From an uncultured Rubritalea sp. (GTDB lineage Bacteria; Verrucomicrobiota; Verrucomicrobiia; Verrucomicrobiales; Akkermansiaceae), in assembly GCA_937132085.1 (NCBI GenBank), contig CAKZNV010000134.1:1-51709 (forward strand): 51,709 nt of DNA. Direction: 5' to 3'. The notes under the pieces are model-generated. The model made no database searches and was not told the origin of the DNA. It worked only from the letters and a program-made list of their open reading frames with translations. Positions 15,737 to 24,177 of this stretch are shown piece by piece. Every line of letters starts with the position of its first letter. Positions within the stretch are counted from its first letter, which is position 1. The translations under genes were made by a program, and so were the position numbers.

Positions 15737-17107
15737 ATGGCTGCGAAACACATCACCAAAAAAATCTTATTCTGTGGGTTTTGGCAAAGCCATCACAAGC
15801 TAGCACTGATGCAGCATTTAGATAAATTCAGCTACGATAGAGTCGGCCTAGTGAGCCACGATAACTATCTTGAGCAACACGACGCCGTCTTCATCTCTCA
15901 GCGAGAAATCTATAAGCACGATACATTTCTAGGCAATCCAGATCCAGATCTCCCCTCTAGAGAGATCATCGAGAAGATGCAGCCAATTGAGACGACCTGT
16001 CTCAAGATGATGGACAGAAACCATAAGAGCCCTATCAAATACCGTCGCTATGAATTCCGCAAACGCACCTATTTAGCTCAGCTAGCCAGTGCCTACGCTA
16101 TTCTCAAGCACTACCAGTTTGACCAGATCCTATTCTCCATCACTCCCCACAACACCTTTGATTACATCATTCATCACCTCGCTCAGCACTTAGGAATTAA
16201 ATCCTCATTTTTTGCTCAGATTCAGGTCAAAGATTCCTTTTTCCATGCAGATGACATTGAGAACATCTACGGTCAGATAAATGACACCGTGGATTATGAG
16301 AGCACCGAATGCGAGCTACCTGAGCACCTAGAAACAGAGCTTTCAGATAGACAAGGCCTCACCAAGCCTTTCTACATGAACTCCGCTGGACTCACGTGGA
16401 AACAGCGTCTCTACAGAAAGCAGAAGCAGATCTTTAGAATCCATAGTTACATTCAGCCTCTGTTCGCTGTTCCTAACTGGCTCTCCTATCAGAAGATATC
16501 TAAACTCACTGCTCCGCCGAAAAATAACTACATCTACTTCGCTCTGCATTTTCAACCAGAAGCGACGACTTGTCCGCTAGGTGGCATTTATGTAGATCAA
16601 TATTTCGCCATCCTCATGCTAGCTCGTTCGCTTCCTGATGACATTGACGTCATCGTGAAAGAGCACCCAAGACAACACTTTTGGCAGCGATTTCCAGAAT
16701 TCTACAAAGTGCTAGCTGCTGAGAAAAATGTGAAGTTTGCCCATATCAAAACCGATTCACTAGAACTCACTAACAATTCCCTAGCAGTAGCGACCATTAC
16801 CGGAACTGTCGGTTGGGAAGCGGTATTCAAGAAAAAGCCAGTCTTCCTCTTCGGAACCATTTTCTACGAAAATCTCCCTGGTATCGTGAAAGTCTCTGAC
16901 CAAGAATCTATCTCATCAGCTATCGAAGATATTCTAGCGGACAAATTCAAAACAGCAACCGACCTAGAAATCCGCCAGTATCTTAAAGCAATTGACGAAT
17001 CTGGCTACACTGGCGTCATCGATGAAGAATACTTCCGCAACTCCGCCTTTTCCAAAGAACACAGCATCGAAGTAATGGTCGATGCTATTGAGAAATTCAC
17101 CACCTGA
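15737..17107 (+). CDS. KpsS-like capsule-type glycosyltransferase, copy 2
   Basis: 456 residues, ATG one base after the previous stop. Same architecture as copy 1: shared KILFCGFWQS start, YEFRKRTYLAQL, QIQVKDSFFHAD, LHFQPEATTCPLGG, VKEHPRQHFWQRFPEFY and TITGTVGWEAVF. The pair therefore arose by tandem duplication and diverged, which suggests either two different acceptors or alternating linkages in one polymer. The operon seems to pause here: the next gene starts 63 bp on, after an AT-rich stretch with a seven-T run but no convincing stem. Confidence 0.82.
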   Translation: MAAKHITKKILFCGFWQSHHKLALMQHLDKFSYDRVGLVSHDNYLEQHDAVFISQREIYKHDTFLGNPDPDLPSREIIEKMQPIETTCLKMMDRNHKSPIKYRRYEFRKRTYLAQLASAYAILKHYQFDQILFSITPHNTFDYIIHHLAQHLGIKSSFFAQIQVKDSFFHADDIENIYGQINDTVDYESTECELPEHLETELSDRQGLTKPFYMNSAGLTWKQRLYRKQKQIFRIHSYIQPLFAVPNWLSYQKISKLTAPPKNNYIYFALHFQPEATTCPLGGIYVDQYFAILMLARSLPDDIDVIVKEHPRQHFWQRFPEFYKVLAAEKNVKFAHIKTDSLELTNNSLAVATITGTVGWEAVFKKKPVFLFGTIFYENLPGIVKVSDQESISSAIEDILADKFKTATDLEIRQYLKAIDESGYTGVIDEEYFRNSAFSKEHSIEVMVDAIEKFTT

Positions 17108-17170
17108 TCTTTTTTTACTAGTCAATTTTCATAGAAACTCCTACCACTAACAGATAACATTTTTAACAAC

Positions 17171-18322
17171 ATGATTTCCTACTGCACAAACTGCTTACTA
17201 CCTGACACAAAACCCGATCTTAGCTTTAATGAAGAGGGTGTGTGTAATGCATGCACTAATTTCGCAAACCGTAAAGAAGTCAACTGGGATGAGCGTCTCG
17301 TAGAGCTAGACGAAGTGCTAGACCGCTATCGTAACAAAGACGGTTCATACTGGGACTGCGTTGTTCCAGTAAGTGGAGGTAAAGACTCTACATTCCAAGT
17401 CATCAAGATGCTCGAACTAGGAATGACTCCCCTCTGTGTAACAGCTCACACTTGTGACCTCGCAGAAATCGGCAGAGCCAATATCGAAAACATCAAGTCA
17501 CTCGGTGTTGATTTACTAGAATTCTCACCAAACCCAAATGTCAGAGCGAAACTCAACAACATCGGCTTAAAGCAAGTCGGAGACATTGCATGGCCGGAAC
17601 ACGTAGGAATCTTCACGATCCCTGTCCGCGTAGCTACTCAGTATAAAATCCCGCTTATCGTGTGGGGCGAAAATTCACAAAACGAATACGGTGGCCCAGC
17701 AGCCAATGCGAACTCAAATTCTCTAGACCGCAGATGGTTAGAAGAATTCGGCGGACTACTAGGACTACGTGTGAGCGATTTAGAAGGTGTAGATGACATC
17801 AAACAAAAAGACCTCATTCCTTACATCTACCCTACTGATGAAGAACTTAAAGAAGCTAAAGTCACTGGACTTTTCCTCGGTCACTACATTCCTTGGGATG
17901 GTTACTCAAATGCTCTCCTAGCACAGGCATACGGCTTCCAGACACTTCCTCACACAGCGGAAGGATCTATCGTAAACTACGAGAACCTAGACAACCACCA
18001 ACACGGAATTCACGATTACTTCAAGTTCCTCAAGTTTGGCTTTGCCAGAGCGACTGACATCGCATCACTTCACATCAGAAGAGGACGTATCACTCGTGCG
18101 CAAGGTCTTGATCTCGTCAAGAGACACGATGGCAAGTTCCCACTCAGCTACCTCGGTAAGCCACTCGACCAGATCCTGGAAAAGATCGATATGACTGTCG
18201 AGGAGTTCACTAAAATTTGTGATAAGTTCACTAACAAAAAGATCTTCCAAAAAGACGCTCGTGGCAACTTATGTAAAGACCACAAGGGCAACCTCAGCAA
18301 AATCAACGACGACAACGACTAA
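17171..18322 (+). CDS. pseA: N-acetyl sugar amidotransferase (PseA/WbpG family)
   Basis: 383 residues. Two CxxC pairs (Cys5/Cys8 and Cys25/Cys28) form the N-terminal zinc site, and SGGKDS at 68-73 is the PP-loop that adenylates the N-acetyl group; later VIWGENSQNEYGGP is typical of the family (TIGR03573). WbpG of Pseudomonas and PseA of Campylobacter convert an acetamido to an acetamidino group, using ammonia from HisH/HisF-like partners in the WbpG case. Those two partners follow directly (the hisH-like ATG overlaps this stop by 1 bp), and the pseudaminic acid genes come next. The symbol is by analogy; the substrate (Pse5Ac7Ac or its precursor) is inferred. Confidence 0.88.
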   Translation: MISYCTNCLLPDTKPDLSFNEEGVCNACTNFANRKEVNWDERLVELDEVLDRYRNKDGSYWDCVVPVSGGKDSTFQVIKMLELGMTPLCVTAHTCDLAEIGRANIENIKSLGVDLLEFSPNPNVRAKLNNIGLKQVGDIAWPEHVGIFTIPVRVATQYKIPLIVWGENSQNEYGGPAANANSNSLDRRWLEEFGGLLGLRVSDLEGVDDIKQKDLIPYIYPTDEELKEAKVTGLFLGHYIPWDGYSNALLAQAYGFQTLPHTAEGSIVNYENLDNHQHGIHDYFKFLKFGFARATDIASLHIRRGRITRAQGLDLVKRHDGKFPLSYLGKPLDQILEKIDMTVEEFTKICDKFTNKKIFQKDARGNLCKDHKGNLSKINDDND

Positions 18323-18939
18323 TGAGTATCATGATCATAGATTACGGAATGGGTAACCTCACTTCCGTCCAGAGAGCACTCGAAGAAGCAGGTGCAGCTT
18401 GTTTCATATCGGATTTACCACATGATATCAAAGAAGCTAGTTCCATTGTTCTACCTGGTGTAGGCGCCTTTAAAGAAGGCATGGCAAATCTAAGATCATC
18501 AGGAATGGCGGATGCGATTCTAGAAGCAGCAAAAGACAATGTCCCTATCTTAGGCATCTGTCTAGGCATGCAACTGCTCGCTACAAATGGCGACGAAGGT
18601 GGTGGAGAATCTGGCTTAAATCTAATCCCTGGAACTATCCGTGAAATGAAGGCGCAGCCTGGTGAACGCATCCCACACATTGGCTGGAACGAAATCAACC
18701 AATGCGGAGAGCATCCGATGTATGAAGGCATTAAGGATCTGACTGATTTCTACTTCGTCCATAGCTTCCACTTTGATAATACTGGCGATCATACTGTCAC
18801 CAAGACTCCATATGCAGGCGGATTTAGTTCATCCGTAGCTCATGGCAATATCTGGGGCACTCAGTTTCACCCAGAGAAAAGCTCTAAAGCTGGACTCAAG
18901 CTGTTAGAAAACTTCATCAACATCCCATTCACCGTATAG
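18322..18939 (+). CDS. HisH-like glutamine amidotransferase subunit (amidino-sugar synthesis)
   Basis: 205 residues, class I glutaminase. Catalytic triad visible: Cys80 in GICLGMQLL, His183 and Glu185 in QFHPEKS; the oxyanion strand is PGVGAFKEGM. It hydrolyses glutamine and passes ammonia to a HisF-like barrel. In histidine synthesis the partner makes IGP, but here the neighbours are a sugar amidotransferase and a catalytically altered HisF, so it probably feeds sugar amidination (HisH2-type). Start overlaps the upstream stop as TAATG. No other his gene is in the window. Confidence 0.9.
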   Translation: MSIMIIDYGMGNLTSVQRALEEAGAACFISDLPHDIKEASSIVLPGVGAFKEGMANLRSSGMADAILEAAKDNVPILGICLGMQLLATNGDEGGGESGLNLIPGTIREMKAQPGERIPHIGWNEINQCGEHPMYEGIKDLTDFYFVHSFHFDNTGDHTVTKTPYAGGFSSSVAHGNIWGTQFHPEKSSKAGLKLLENFINIPFTV

Positions 18940-18943
18940 AGCC

Positions 18944-19708
18944 ATGTTAAAAACTCGTGTAATCCCCACTCTCCTCTGGAAACGTCCAGGTCTAGTCAAA
19001 GGTATCGGCTTCGACAGTTGGCGAAGAGTTGGCACAGTGCTGCCAGCCATTAAAGTTTATAACATGCGTGACGTCGATGAGCTGATTCTCGTGGACATCA
19101 ATGCCTACTCAGAAGGCATTGAGCCTGACTACGAAGAGATCGCTGAATTCACTCAAGAAAGCTTCGTCCCTATGACTGTAGGTGGTGGAGTCACGGAAGT
19201 AGATCACTTCAAAAAACTACTCCGAGTAGGTGCTGACAAAGTCGCTCTGAACTCCGTCATCTACGATAAACCGCAGCTCATCTCTGAAGCAGCGAACCGC
19301 TTCGGCAAACAATGTGTAGTCGCCAGTGTAGATTACACCAAAAACAGTAGCGGGATTTACCAATGCTGTAGTCACTCAGGCAGTAAACTCAAAGACCACC
19401 ACCCTGTCGAATGGGCCAAAGAACTAGAAGCTCTCGGAGCTGGAGAAATTTTACTCACCTCAGTAGATAAAGATGGAACAATGGAAGGATATGATTACGA
19501 TCTTACCAAACAAGTCACAGAAGCTGTATCAATTCCAGTAATCGCCTCCGGTGGTGCGGGAAGCTACGAACACATGGCAAAAGTGGTCAATGACTCAGGA
19601 GCTGCCGCAGTTGCCGCTGCCAGTATTTTCCACTTCACCGAACAAACACCTCTAAAGGCCAAAGAACACATGGCTCAACAGGGAATCCCTGTCAGACTCT
19701 TAAAATAA
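18944..19708 (+). CDS. HisF-like barrel lacking Asp11 (amidino-sugar synthesis)
   Basis: 254 residues, (beta/alpha)8 barrel with all HisF landmarks: DELILVDINAY, PMTVGGGV, ASVDYTKN, GAGEILLTSVDKDGTMEGYD, PVIASGGAGS. The N-terminal strand reads RVIPTLLWKRPGLVKG, so the position of catalytic Asp11 of HisF is Leu11, while Asp130 is kept exactly in register. Loss of Asp11 should disable the histidine cyclase reaction while leaving the ammonia channel. This is the pattern I expect for HisF2-type proteins that serve WbpG/PseA. It follows the hisH-like gene by 4 bp. Confidence 0.9.
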   Translation: MLKTRVIPTLLWKRPGLVKGIGFDSWRRVGTVLPAIKVYNMRDVDELILVDINAYSEGIEPDYEEIAEFTQESFVPMTVGGGVTEVDHFKKLLRVGADKVALNSVIYDKPQLISEAANRFGKQCVVASVDYTKNSSGIYQCCSHSGSKLKDHHPVEWAKELEALGAGEILLTSVDKDGTMEGYDYDLTKQVTEAVSIPVIASGGAGSYEHMAKVVNDSGAAAVAAASIFHFTEQTPLKAKEHMAQQGIPVRLLK

Positions 19709-19729
19709 TCACAAACTCAAATAAAATTT

Positions 19730-20728
19730 ATGCTTAACGGAAAATCAATACTCATCACTGGCGGAACTGGTTCACTAGGAAAAGAACTCACTAAAACTAT
19801 TCTCGCTAAATGGCCAGAAGTATCTCGCTTAGTCATCTTCTCACGTGATGAACAAAAGCAATTTGTCATGGCTCAGGAATACCCTGCTGACAAGTATCCA
19901 CAGATCCGCTTCTTCATCGGAGACGTGCGTGACATCGACCGTATGAACAGAGCGTTCCAAGGCATCGACGTCGTCATTCATGCTGCGGCGATGAAGCACG
20001 TTCACATCGCAGAATACAATCCAGATGAGTGTGTAAAAACTAACATCGATGGTGCTCAAAATGTCATCAAGGCGAGCCTCAACTGTGGAGTCCAAGATGT
20101 AGTAGCTCTCTCCACAGACAAAGCCTGTGCACCGATCAACCTCTACGGAGCTACTAAGCTAGCTTCAGACAAGCTCTTCGTAGCAGCGAATAACATCAGA
20201 GGTAACCAAGACATCAAGTTCTCAGTAGTCCGCTACGGAAATGTCATGGGATCAAACGGTTCAGTGATTCCTTTCTTCATGAAGAAAAAAGAAACTGGCG
20301 TCCTTCCTATCACAGATGAGAAAATGACTCGTTTCAATATCTCACTAGCTGACGGAGTTAAGATGGTTCTGCATGCGATCGATCATGCTTGGGGTGGAGA
20401 AATCTTTGTCCCTAAAATACCTTCCTACCGCATCACTGAGCTAGCTCAAGCTGTAGGTCCAGATTGTGAACATCCAGTCATTGGAATTCGCCCAGGTGAA
20501 AAAATCCATGAAGAGATGATCACAGCTTCCGACTCATTCACTACTTACGATCTCGGAACTTATTATGCTATCATTCCACAAACACCAATGTGGGATCTTG
20601 AGAAATTCAAAGCACACTTTAATGCTGAGATCGTTCCTCGTGGGTTCAACTACACGTCAGGTGACAACGAAGACTTCCTCTCAGTAAGCCAGCTCGAAGA
20701 GTTGATCGCCACTCACGTAGCAGAATAA
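19730..20728 (+). CDS. pseB: UDP-GlcNAc 4,6-dehydratase (inverting), PseB
   Basis: 332 residues, extended SDR. NADP site GGTGSLG at 11-17; catalytic Asp130, Lys131 and Tyr139 in the block STDKACAPINLYGATK characteristic of PseB/FlaA1. It converts UDP-GlcNAc to the 4-keto-6-deoxy-L-arabino (idose-configured) sugar, the first step of pseudaminic acid synthesis. FVVRYGNVMGSNGSVIPFF-type segment and the GVLPITDEKMTRF motif also match the family. It starts 21 bp after the hisF-like gene and is followed by pseC after 14 bp. Confidence 0.95.
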   Translation: MLNGKSILITGGTGSLGKELTKTILAKWPEVSRLVIFSRDEQKQFVMAQEYPADKYPQIRFFIGDVRDIDRMNRAFQGIDVVIHAAAMKHVHIAEYNPDECVKTNIDGAQNVIKASLNCGVQDVVALSTDKACAPINLYGATKLASDKLFVAANNIRGNQDIKFSVVRYGNVMGSNGSVIPFFMKKKETGVLPITDEKMTRFNISLADGVKMVLHAIDHAWGGEIFVPKIPSYRITELAQAVGPDCEHPVIGIRPGEKIHEEMITASDSFTTYDLGTYYAIIPQTPMWDLEKFKAHFNAEIVPRGFNYTSGDNEDFLSVSQLEELIATHVAE

Positions 20729-20742
20729 TTTATTAACAAATT

Positions 20743-21948
20743 ATGTCTCAAGAACCATTCATTCCATACGGCAAACAGAATATCTCAGATGATGATATTG
20801 CAGCCGTAGTCTCAGCCTTAAAATCAGACTATCTGACCTGTGGTCCCCGTGTGGATGAATTTGAGAATAAGTTTGCTCAATTTGTAGGCGCCAAGCATGC
20901 AATCGTAGTTTGTAACGCTACAGCAGCCCTCGATCTAACGATGAGAGCTGCCGGACTCGGTCCAGGTGATCGAGTCATCACCTCCCCTAACACCTTTCTC
21001 TCCTCAGCGAATTGCGCTGCCTTCGTAGGAGCCACACCAGATTTCTGCGACATCGACCCTGCCACTTATAATTTGTGCGCAGATTCTTTAGAGAAGATGT
21101 GGACTGATGATATCAAAGCTGTCGTCGCTGTTTCCTTTGCTGGACAGTCATGCGACATGCCGCGTATTCACGAAATAGCGAATAGCCGTGGAGCTGTCGT
21201 TATCGAAGATGCTAGTCACGGAACTGGCGGAGGATTTGAAATCGATGGCACAGCCTATAAACAAGGTGGCCATCCATGGGCAGACATGACAGTCTTCTCA
21301 TTTCACCCAGTGAAAACTCTCACTACTGGTGAAGGCGGAATCGTCATCACTGATAATGATCAATACGCAAAAAGCCTGAGACAGCTCAGAACACACGGCA
21401 TGACTCGTGACGCTGAGGAATTTCAAGGCCTAGGATCAGATGCTCCAGCACTGGCTGAGAAAGGTCCATGGTATTACGAGATGACTGAGCTTGGTCATAA
21501 CTTCCGCATCACCGATATCCAGTGTGCACTAGGTCTAAGCCAGCTCGCACGACTCGATCAGATCACTCAGAGACGTAGAGATATCGTAGCCAAGTATAAC
21601 GCTGCATTTGCTGGTCTTGATTTCCTAGAAACACCTAAGACACTCAGACCACAGGATGCTAACCACGTATCATGGCATCTCTATTCAGTGCAAATCGACT
21701 TCGAAAAACTCAGTAAGTCACGCACAGCAGTAATGGGTGAACTAAGAGGTAAAAACGTCGGTTCACAAGTTCTCTATATCCCTGTTTACTTACAGCCATA
21801 CTATAGAAACACCTACGGTTACGCTGCTGGAAAATGCCCAAATTCAGAGACCTATTACTCTAAAGCTCTCAGTTTACCACTCTTCCCGAGCATGACCGAC
21901 GCAGACGTTCAGAGAGTCATAGAAGCAGTCAAAAACTTAAACCAATAA
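20743..21948 (+). CDS. pseC: UDP-4-amino-4,6-dideoxy-L-AltNAc transaminase, PseC
   Basis: 401 residues, DegT/DnrJ/EryC1 aminotransferase. The PLP lysine is Lys191 in FSFHPVKTLTTGEGG, the hallmark of PseC, with EDASHGTGG and the substrate loop GHNFRITDIQCALG. It transfers an amino group from glutamate to C4 of the PseB product. Typical opening FIPYGKQNISDDDI. It lies between pseB and the cytidylyltransferase gene with short spacers (14 and 8 bp). Confidence 0.95.
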   Translation: MSQEPFIPYGKQNISDDDIAAVVSALKSDYLTCGPRVDEFENKFAQFVGAKHAIVVCNATAALDLTMRAAGLGPGDRVITSPNTFLSSANCAAFVGATPDFCDIDPATYNLCADSLEKMWTDDIKAVVAVSFAGQSCDMPRIHEIANSRGAVVIEDASHGTGGGFEIDGTAYKQGGHPWADMTVFSFHPVKTLTTGEGGIVITDNDQYAKSLRQLRTHGMTRDAEEFQGLGSDAPALAEKGPWYYEMTELGHNFRITDIQCALGLSQLARLDQITQRRRDIVAKYNAAFAGLDFLETPKTLRPQDANHVSWHLYSVQIDFEKLSKSRTAVMGELRGKNVGSQVLYIPVYLQPYYRNTYGYAAGKCPNSETYYSKALSLPLFPSMTDADVQRVIEAVKNLNQ

Positions 21949-21956
21949 ATCACCCT

Positions 21957-22685
21957 ATGCCTTCAGTAACAGCAATCATGCAAGCTCGCTTGGGCAGCAC
22001 TAGACTCCCAGGCAAGGTGCTTATGGAGGTAAATGGTAAAACATTTCTAGAGCATGCATTTCAGAGACTACAGCTTGCTGAGTCTATAGACACAGCAGTG
22101 ATTGCCACGACTACTGAACCAGCTGATGAAGCCATTGCTAGCTTTTGTGAGAGCAAAGGCTGGGCTCACAACCGAGGTTCTGAGGCAGATGTGTTAGATA
22201 GATACTATCAGACCGCTTGCCTATTTCCCGCTGACATCATTGTCAGGGTCACCTCAGATTGCCCACTTCTAGATCCTACGATCATCGATGAAGTCGTGAA
22301 CGCAGTTAAAGCTGATGTCCCAAATACGTCCTACGCCGCAAACGTCTTAGTCCCTAGACATTTTCCTCGTGGTCTAGATGTAGAAGCCTTTACATTTTCT
22401 GCTCTAGAGAAGGCTTGGACAGAGGCCTCTGAGATATCGGATCGTGAGCATGTGACTCCATTTATCAATACTCAGCCAAACATCTTCCCACAAAAAAGCA
22501 TCTCCTACCCAACAGACCTATCACGTCACCGTTGGACACTGGACACGAGCGAAGACCACGAGTTACTGTATAAAATTCTAGATGCTAAGCCAGCTCCAAC
22601 AAGCTGGCTAGACATCCTAGAACTAGTAGAAAGTAACGCTGGTTGGGAAACGATCAACGCAGCCGTCGAGCAAAAGAAAATCTAA
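21957..22685 (+). CDS. SpsF-type cytidylyltransferase (probable CMP-pseudaminic acid synthetase)
   Basis: 242 residues. The nucleotide-binding opening MQARLGSTRLPGKVL and later VTSDCPLLDPTIID and RWTLDTSEDHELL place it in the SpsF family (COG1861), not the NeuA-type family of Campylobacter PseF. Bacillus spore-coat sps loci combine SpsC, SpsE, SpsF and SpsG homologues in a comparable way. From position it is the only CTP-dependent activating enzyme in the cluster, so it should make CMP-Pse. No CMP-sugar synthetase of the usual kind is in the window. Confidence 0.82.
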   Translation: MPSVTAIMQARLGSTRLPGKVLMEVNGKTFLEHAFQRLQLAESIDTAVIATTTEPADEAIASFCESKGWAHNRGSEADVLDRYYQTACLFPADIIVRVTSDCPLLDPTIIDEVVNAVKADVPNTSYAANVLVPRHFPRGLDVEAFTFSALEKAWTEASEISDREHVTPFINTQPNIFPQKSISYPTDLSRHRWTLDTSEDHELLYKILDAKPAPTSWLDILELVESNAGWETINAAVEQKKI

Positions 22686-22686
22686 T

Positions 22687-24177
22687 ATGAACGGCCCAAT
22701 TCTAGCGATTCGTGCTGACGCCTCACACCAAGGTGGAACTGGCCATATCATGCGCACACTAGCAATCGCACAAGAATGGATCAGTCGAGGAGGAAACTGC
22801 ACCTACATCTGCGCCACACTCCCAGACGCTATACGCCAGCGCCTAGAAACTGAAAATTGTAGCATTCATATGCTAAAAAACGCTCCAGCGACAGCGGAGG
22901 AGATTAAAGAGACTTCAGCTGTTCTGGAAGAGCTTAAACCTCGTTGGTTACTCATTGATGGCTACTTATTCACTCCGGCCTATCAAGAAGCTTTAGAGCT
23001 TCCTAACCGAACTAAATTAGCCGTTGTATCTGATTACGGCTGCCAAGACTTCCACGATCCAGACTTAGTCATTCACTCTAACATCGAAGCAGTAGCTGAC
23101 TACACCGAAGCTTCTGACAAAGCGACTATCTTGACAGGCGCTGACTATATCCTGCTTAGAAAAGAAATTCTAAACACACAGACAAAGCCAACTACTCCCA
23201 CGGCGAAGAACCTACTCATCACCATGGGTGGATCTGACCCACAGGAAGCAAGTTTTCTAGTCTGCCAAGAAATCCTCAAACTCAGAGACTCTGAGAATCT
23301 CAATATCAAAGTCATTTTAGGCGCAGCCTATCCAGCCAATGGGAAAATGCATTCCATCAATGCATCAAACCTAGAGCTAGTATGCTCTCCCCCGTCCATG
23401 GGAGACATCTACGAGTGGGCTGACACTGCGATTAGTTCACCCAGCACCACCGCTCTAGAATTGGCATACTGTGGCCTGCCTATTGGCCTAATCATCACAG
23501 CAGACAATCAAGAGAAAATCTTGAGTGCTATGATCGATAAGAACCTAGCATTTCAACTATCTGACGCCAGAGGTGAAGAAGCTACATTCAACTACCTCAA
23601 TGATCTACTAAACTCAGAGATGCGTCTCGAAACATCTAGGAGATCTTCTGAACTCATCGACGGCAAAGGCACCAAACGCATTTGTGATGAGATGAATCTA
23701 CCTACCATCAGTCTCAGATCAGGCACACTAGAAGATGCAAAAGCACTCCATGACTGGACCAATGATCCAGCAACACGTGCTGCATCATTTAGCTCAGATC
23801 CTATCCCATGGGAGGGTCATTTAAAATGGTATAAGGCACAGCTTAACTCCACAGAAGTCACCCTCCTCATCATAGAATCTTGCTCTAACAAACTAGGAGT
23901 AGTAAGATTTAATAAGAACGTAGAAGCCGACGGAGAATCAGTTATATCGATCAGCCTTGCCCCCGAATGCCGTAGTTTAGGCCTCGCTCCACTTATTCTT
24001 CGTAAAGCGGCTGACTATTTCTTTGAAATCTATCCTCAACAAGCTATCACAGCATGGATAAAGCCAGAGAACATCGCTTCAGTAAAAACCTTCATTCGAG
24101 CAAATTACTCAGATTATCCTTCACCTCAGCAGCCTGACAAGGTCAGAATGCGTCTAACAAACACACCGTCATCATGA
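22687..24177 (+). CDS. PseG-PseH fusion: UDP-sugar hydrolase plus GNAT N-acetyltransferase
   Basis: 496 residues. Residues 1-330 are PseG, a GT-B-like UDP-2,4-diacetamido-2,4,6-trideoxy-altropyranose hydrolase: AIRADASHQGGTGHIMRTLAIA with catalytic His20, NLLITMGGSDPQ, and ISSPSTTALELAYCGLP. Residues ~335-496 are a GNAT domain (ISLRSGTLEDAKALHDWTND, acetyl-CoA loop SLAPECRSLGLAPLILR), matching PseH, which N-acetylates C4. Fusion explains why no separate pseH gene exists. It starts 1 bp after the spsF-type gene and its TGA overlaps pseI (ATGA). Confidence 0.9.
   Translation: MNGPILAIRADASHQGGTGHIMRTLAIAQEWISRGGNCTYICATLPDAIRQRLETENCSIHMLKNAPATAEEIKETSAVLEELKPRWLLIDGYLFTPAYQEALELPNRTKLAVVSDYGCQDFHDPDLVIHSNIEAVADYTEASDKATILTGADYILLRKEILNTQTKPTTPTAKNLLITMGGSDPQEASFLVCQEILKLRDSENLNIKVILGAAYPANGKMHSINASNLELVCSPPSMGDIYEWADTAISSPSTTALELAYCGLPIGLIITADNQEKILSAMIDKNLAFQLSDARGEEATFNYLNDLLNSEMRLETSRRSSELIDGKGTKRICDEMNLPTISLRSGTLEDAKALHDWTNDPATRAASFSSDPIPWEGHLKWYKAQLNSTEVTLLIIESCSNKLGVVRFNKNVEADGESVISISLAPECRSLGLAPLILRKAADYFFEIYPQQAITAWIKPENIASVKTFIRANYSDYPSPQQPDKVRMRLTNTPSS

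Noticed and set aside
18322-19708. True histidine biosynthesis genes hisH and hisF
   Set aside because: The HisF-like protein lacks Asp11 and both genes sit between a sugar amidotransferase and pseB; no other his gene is near.
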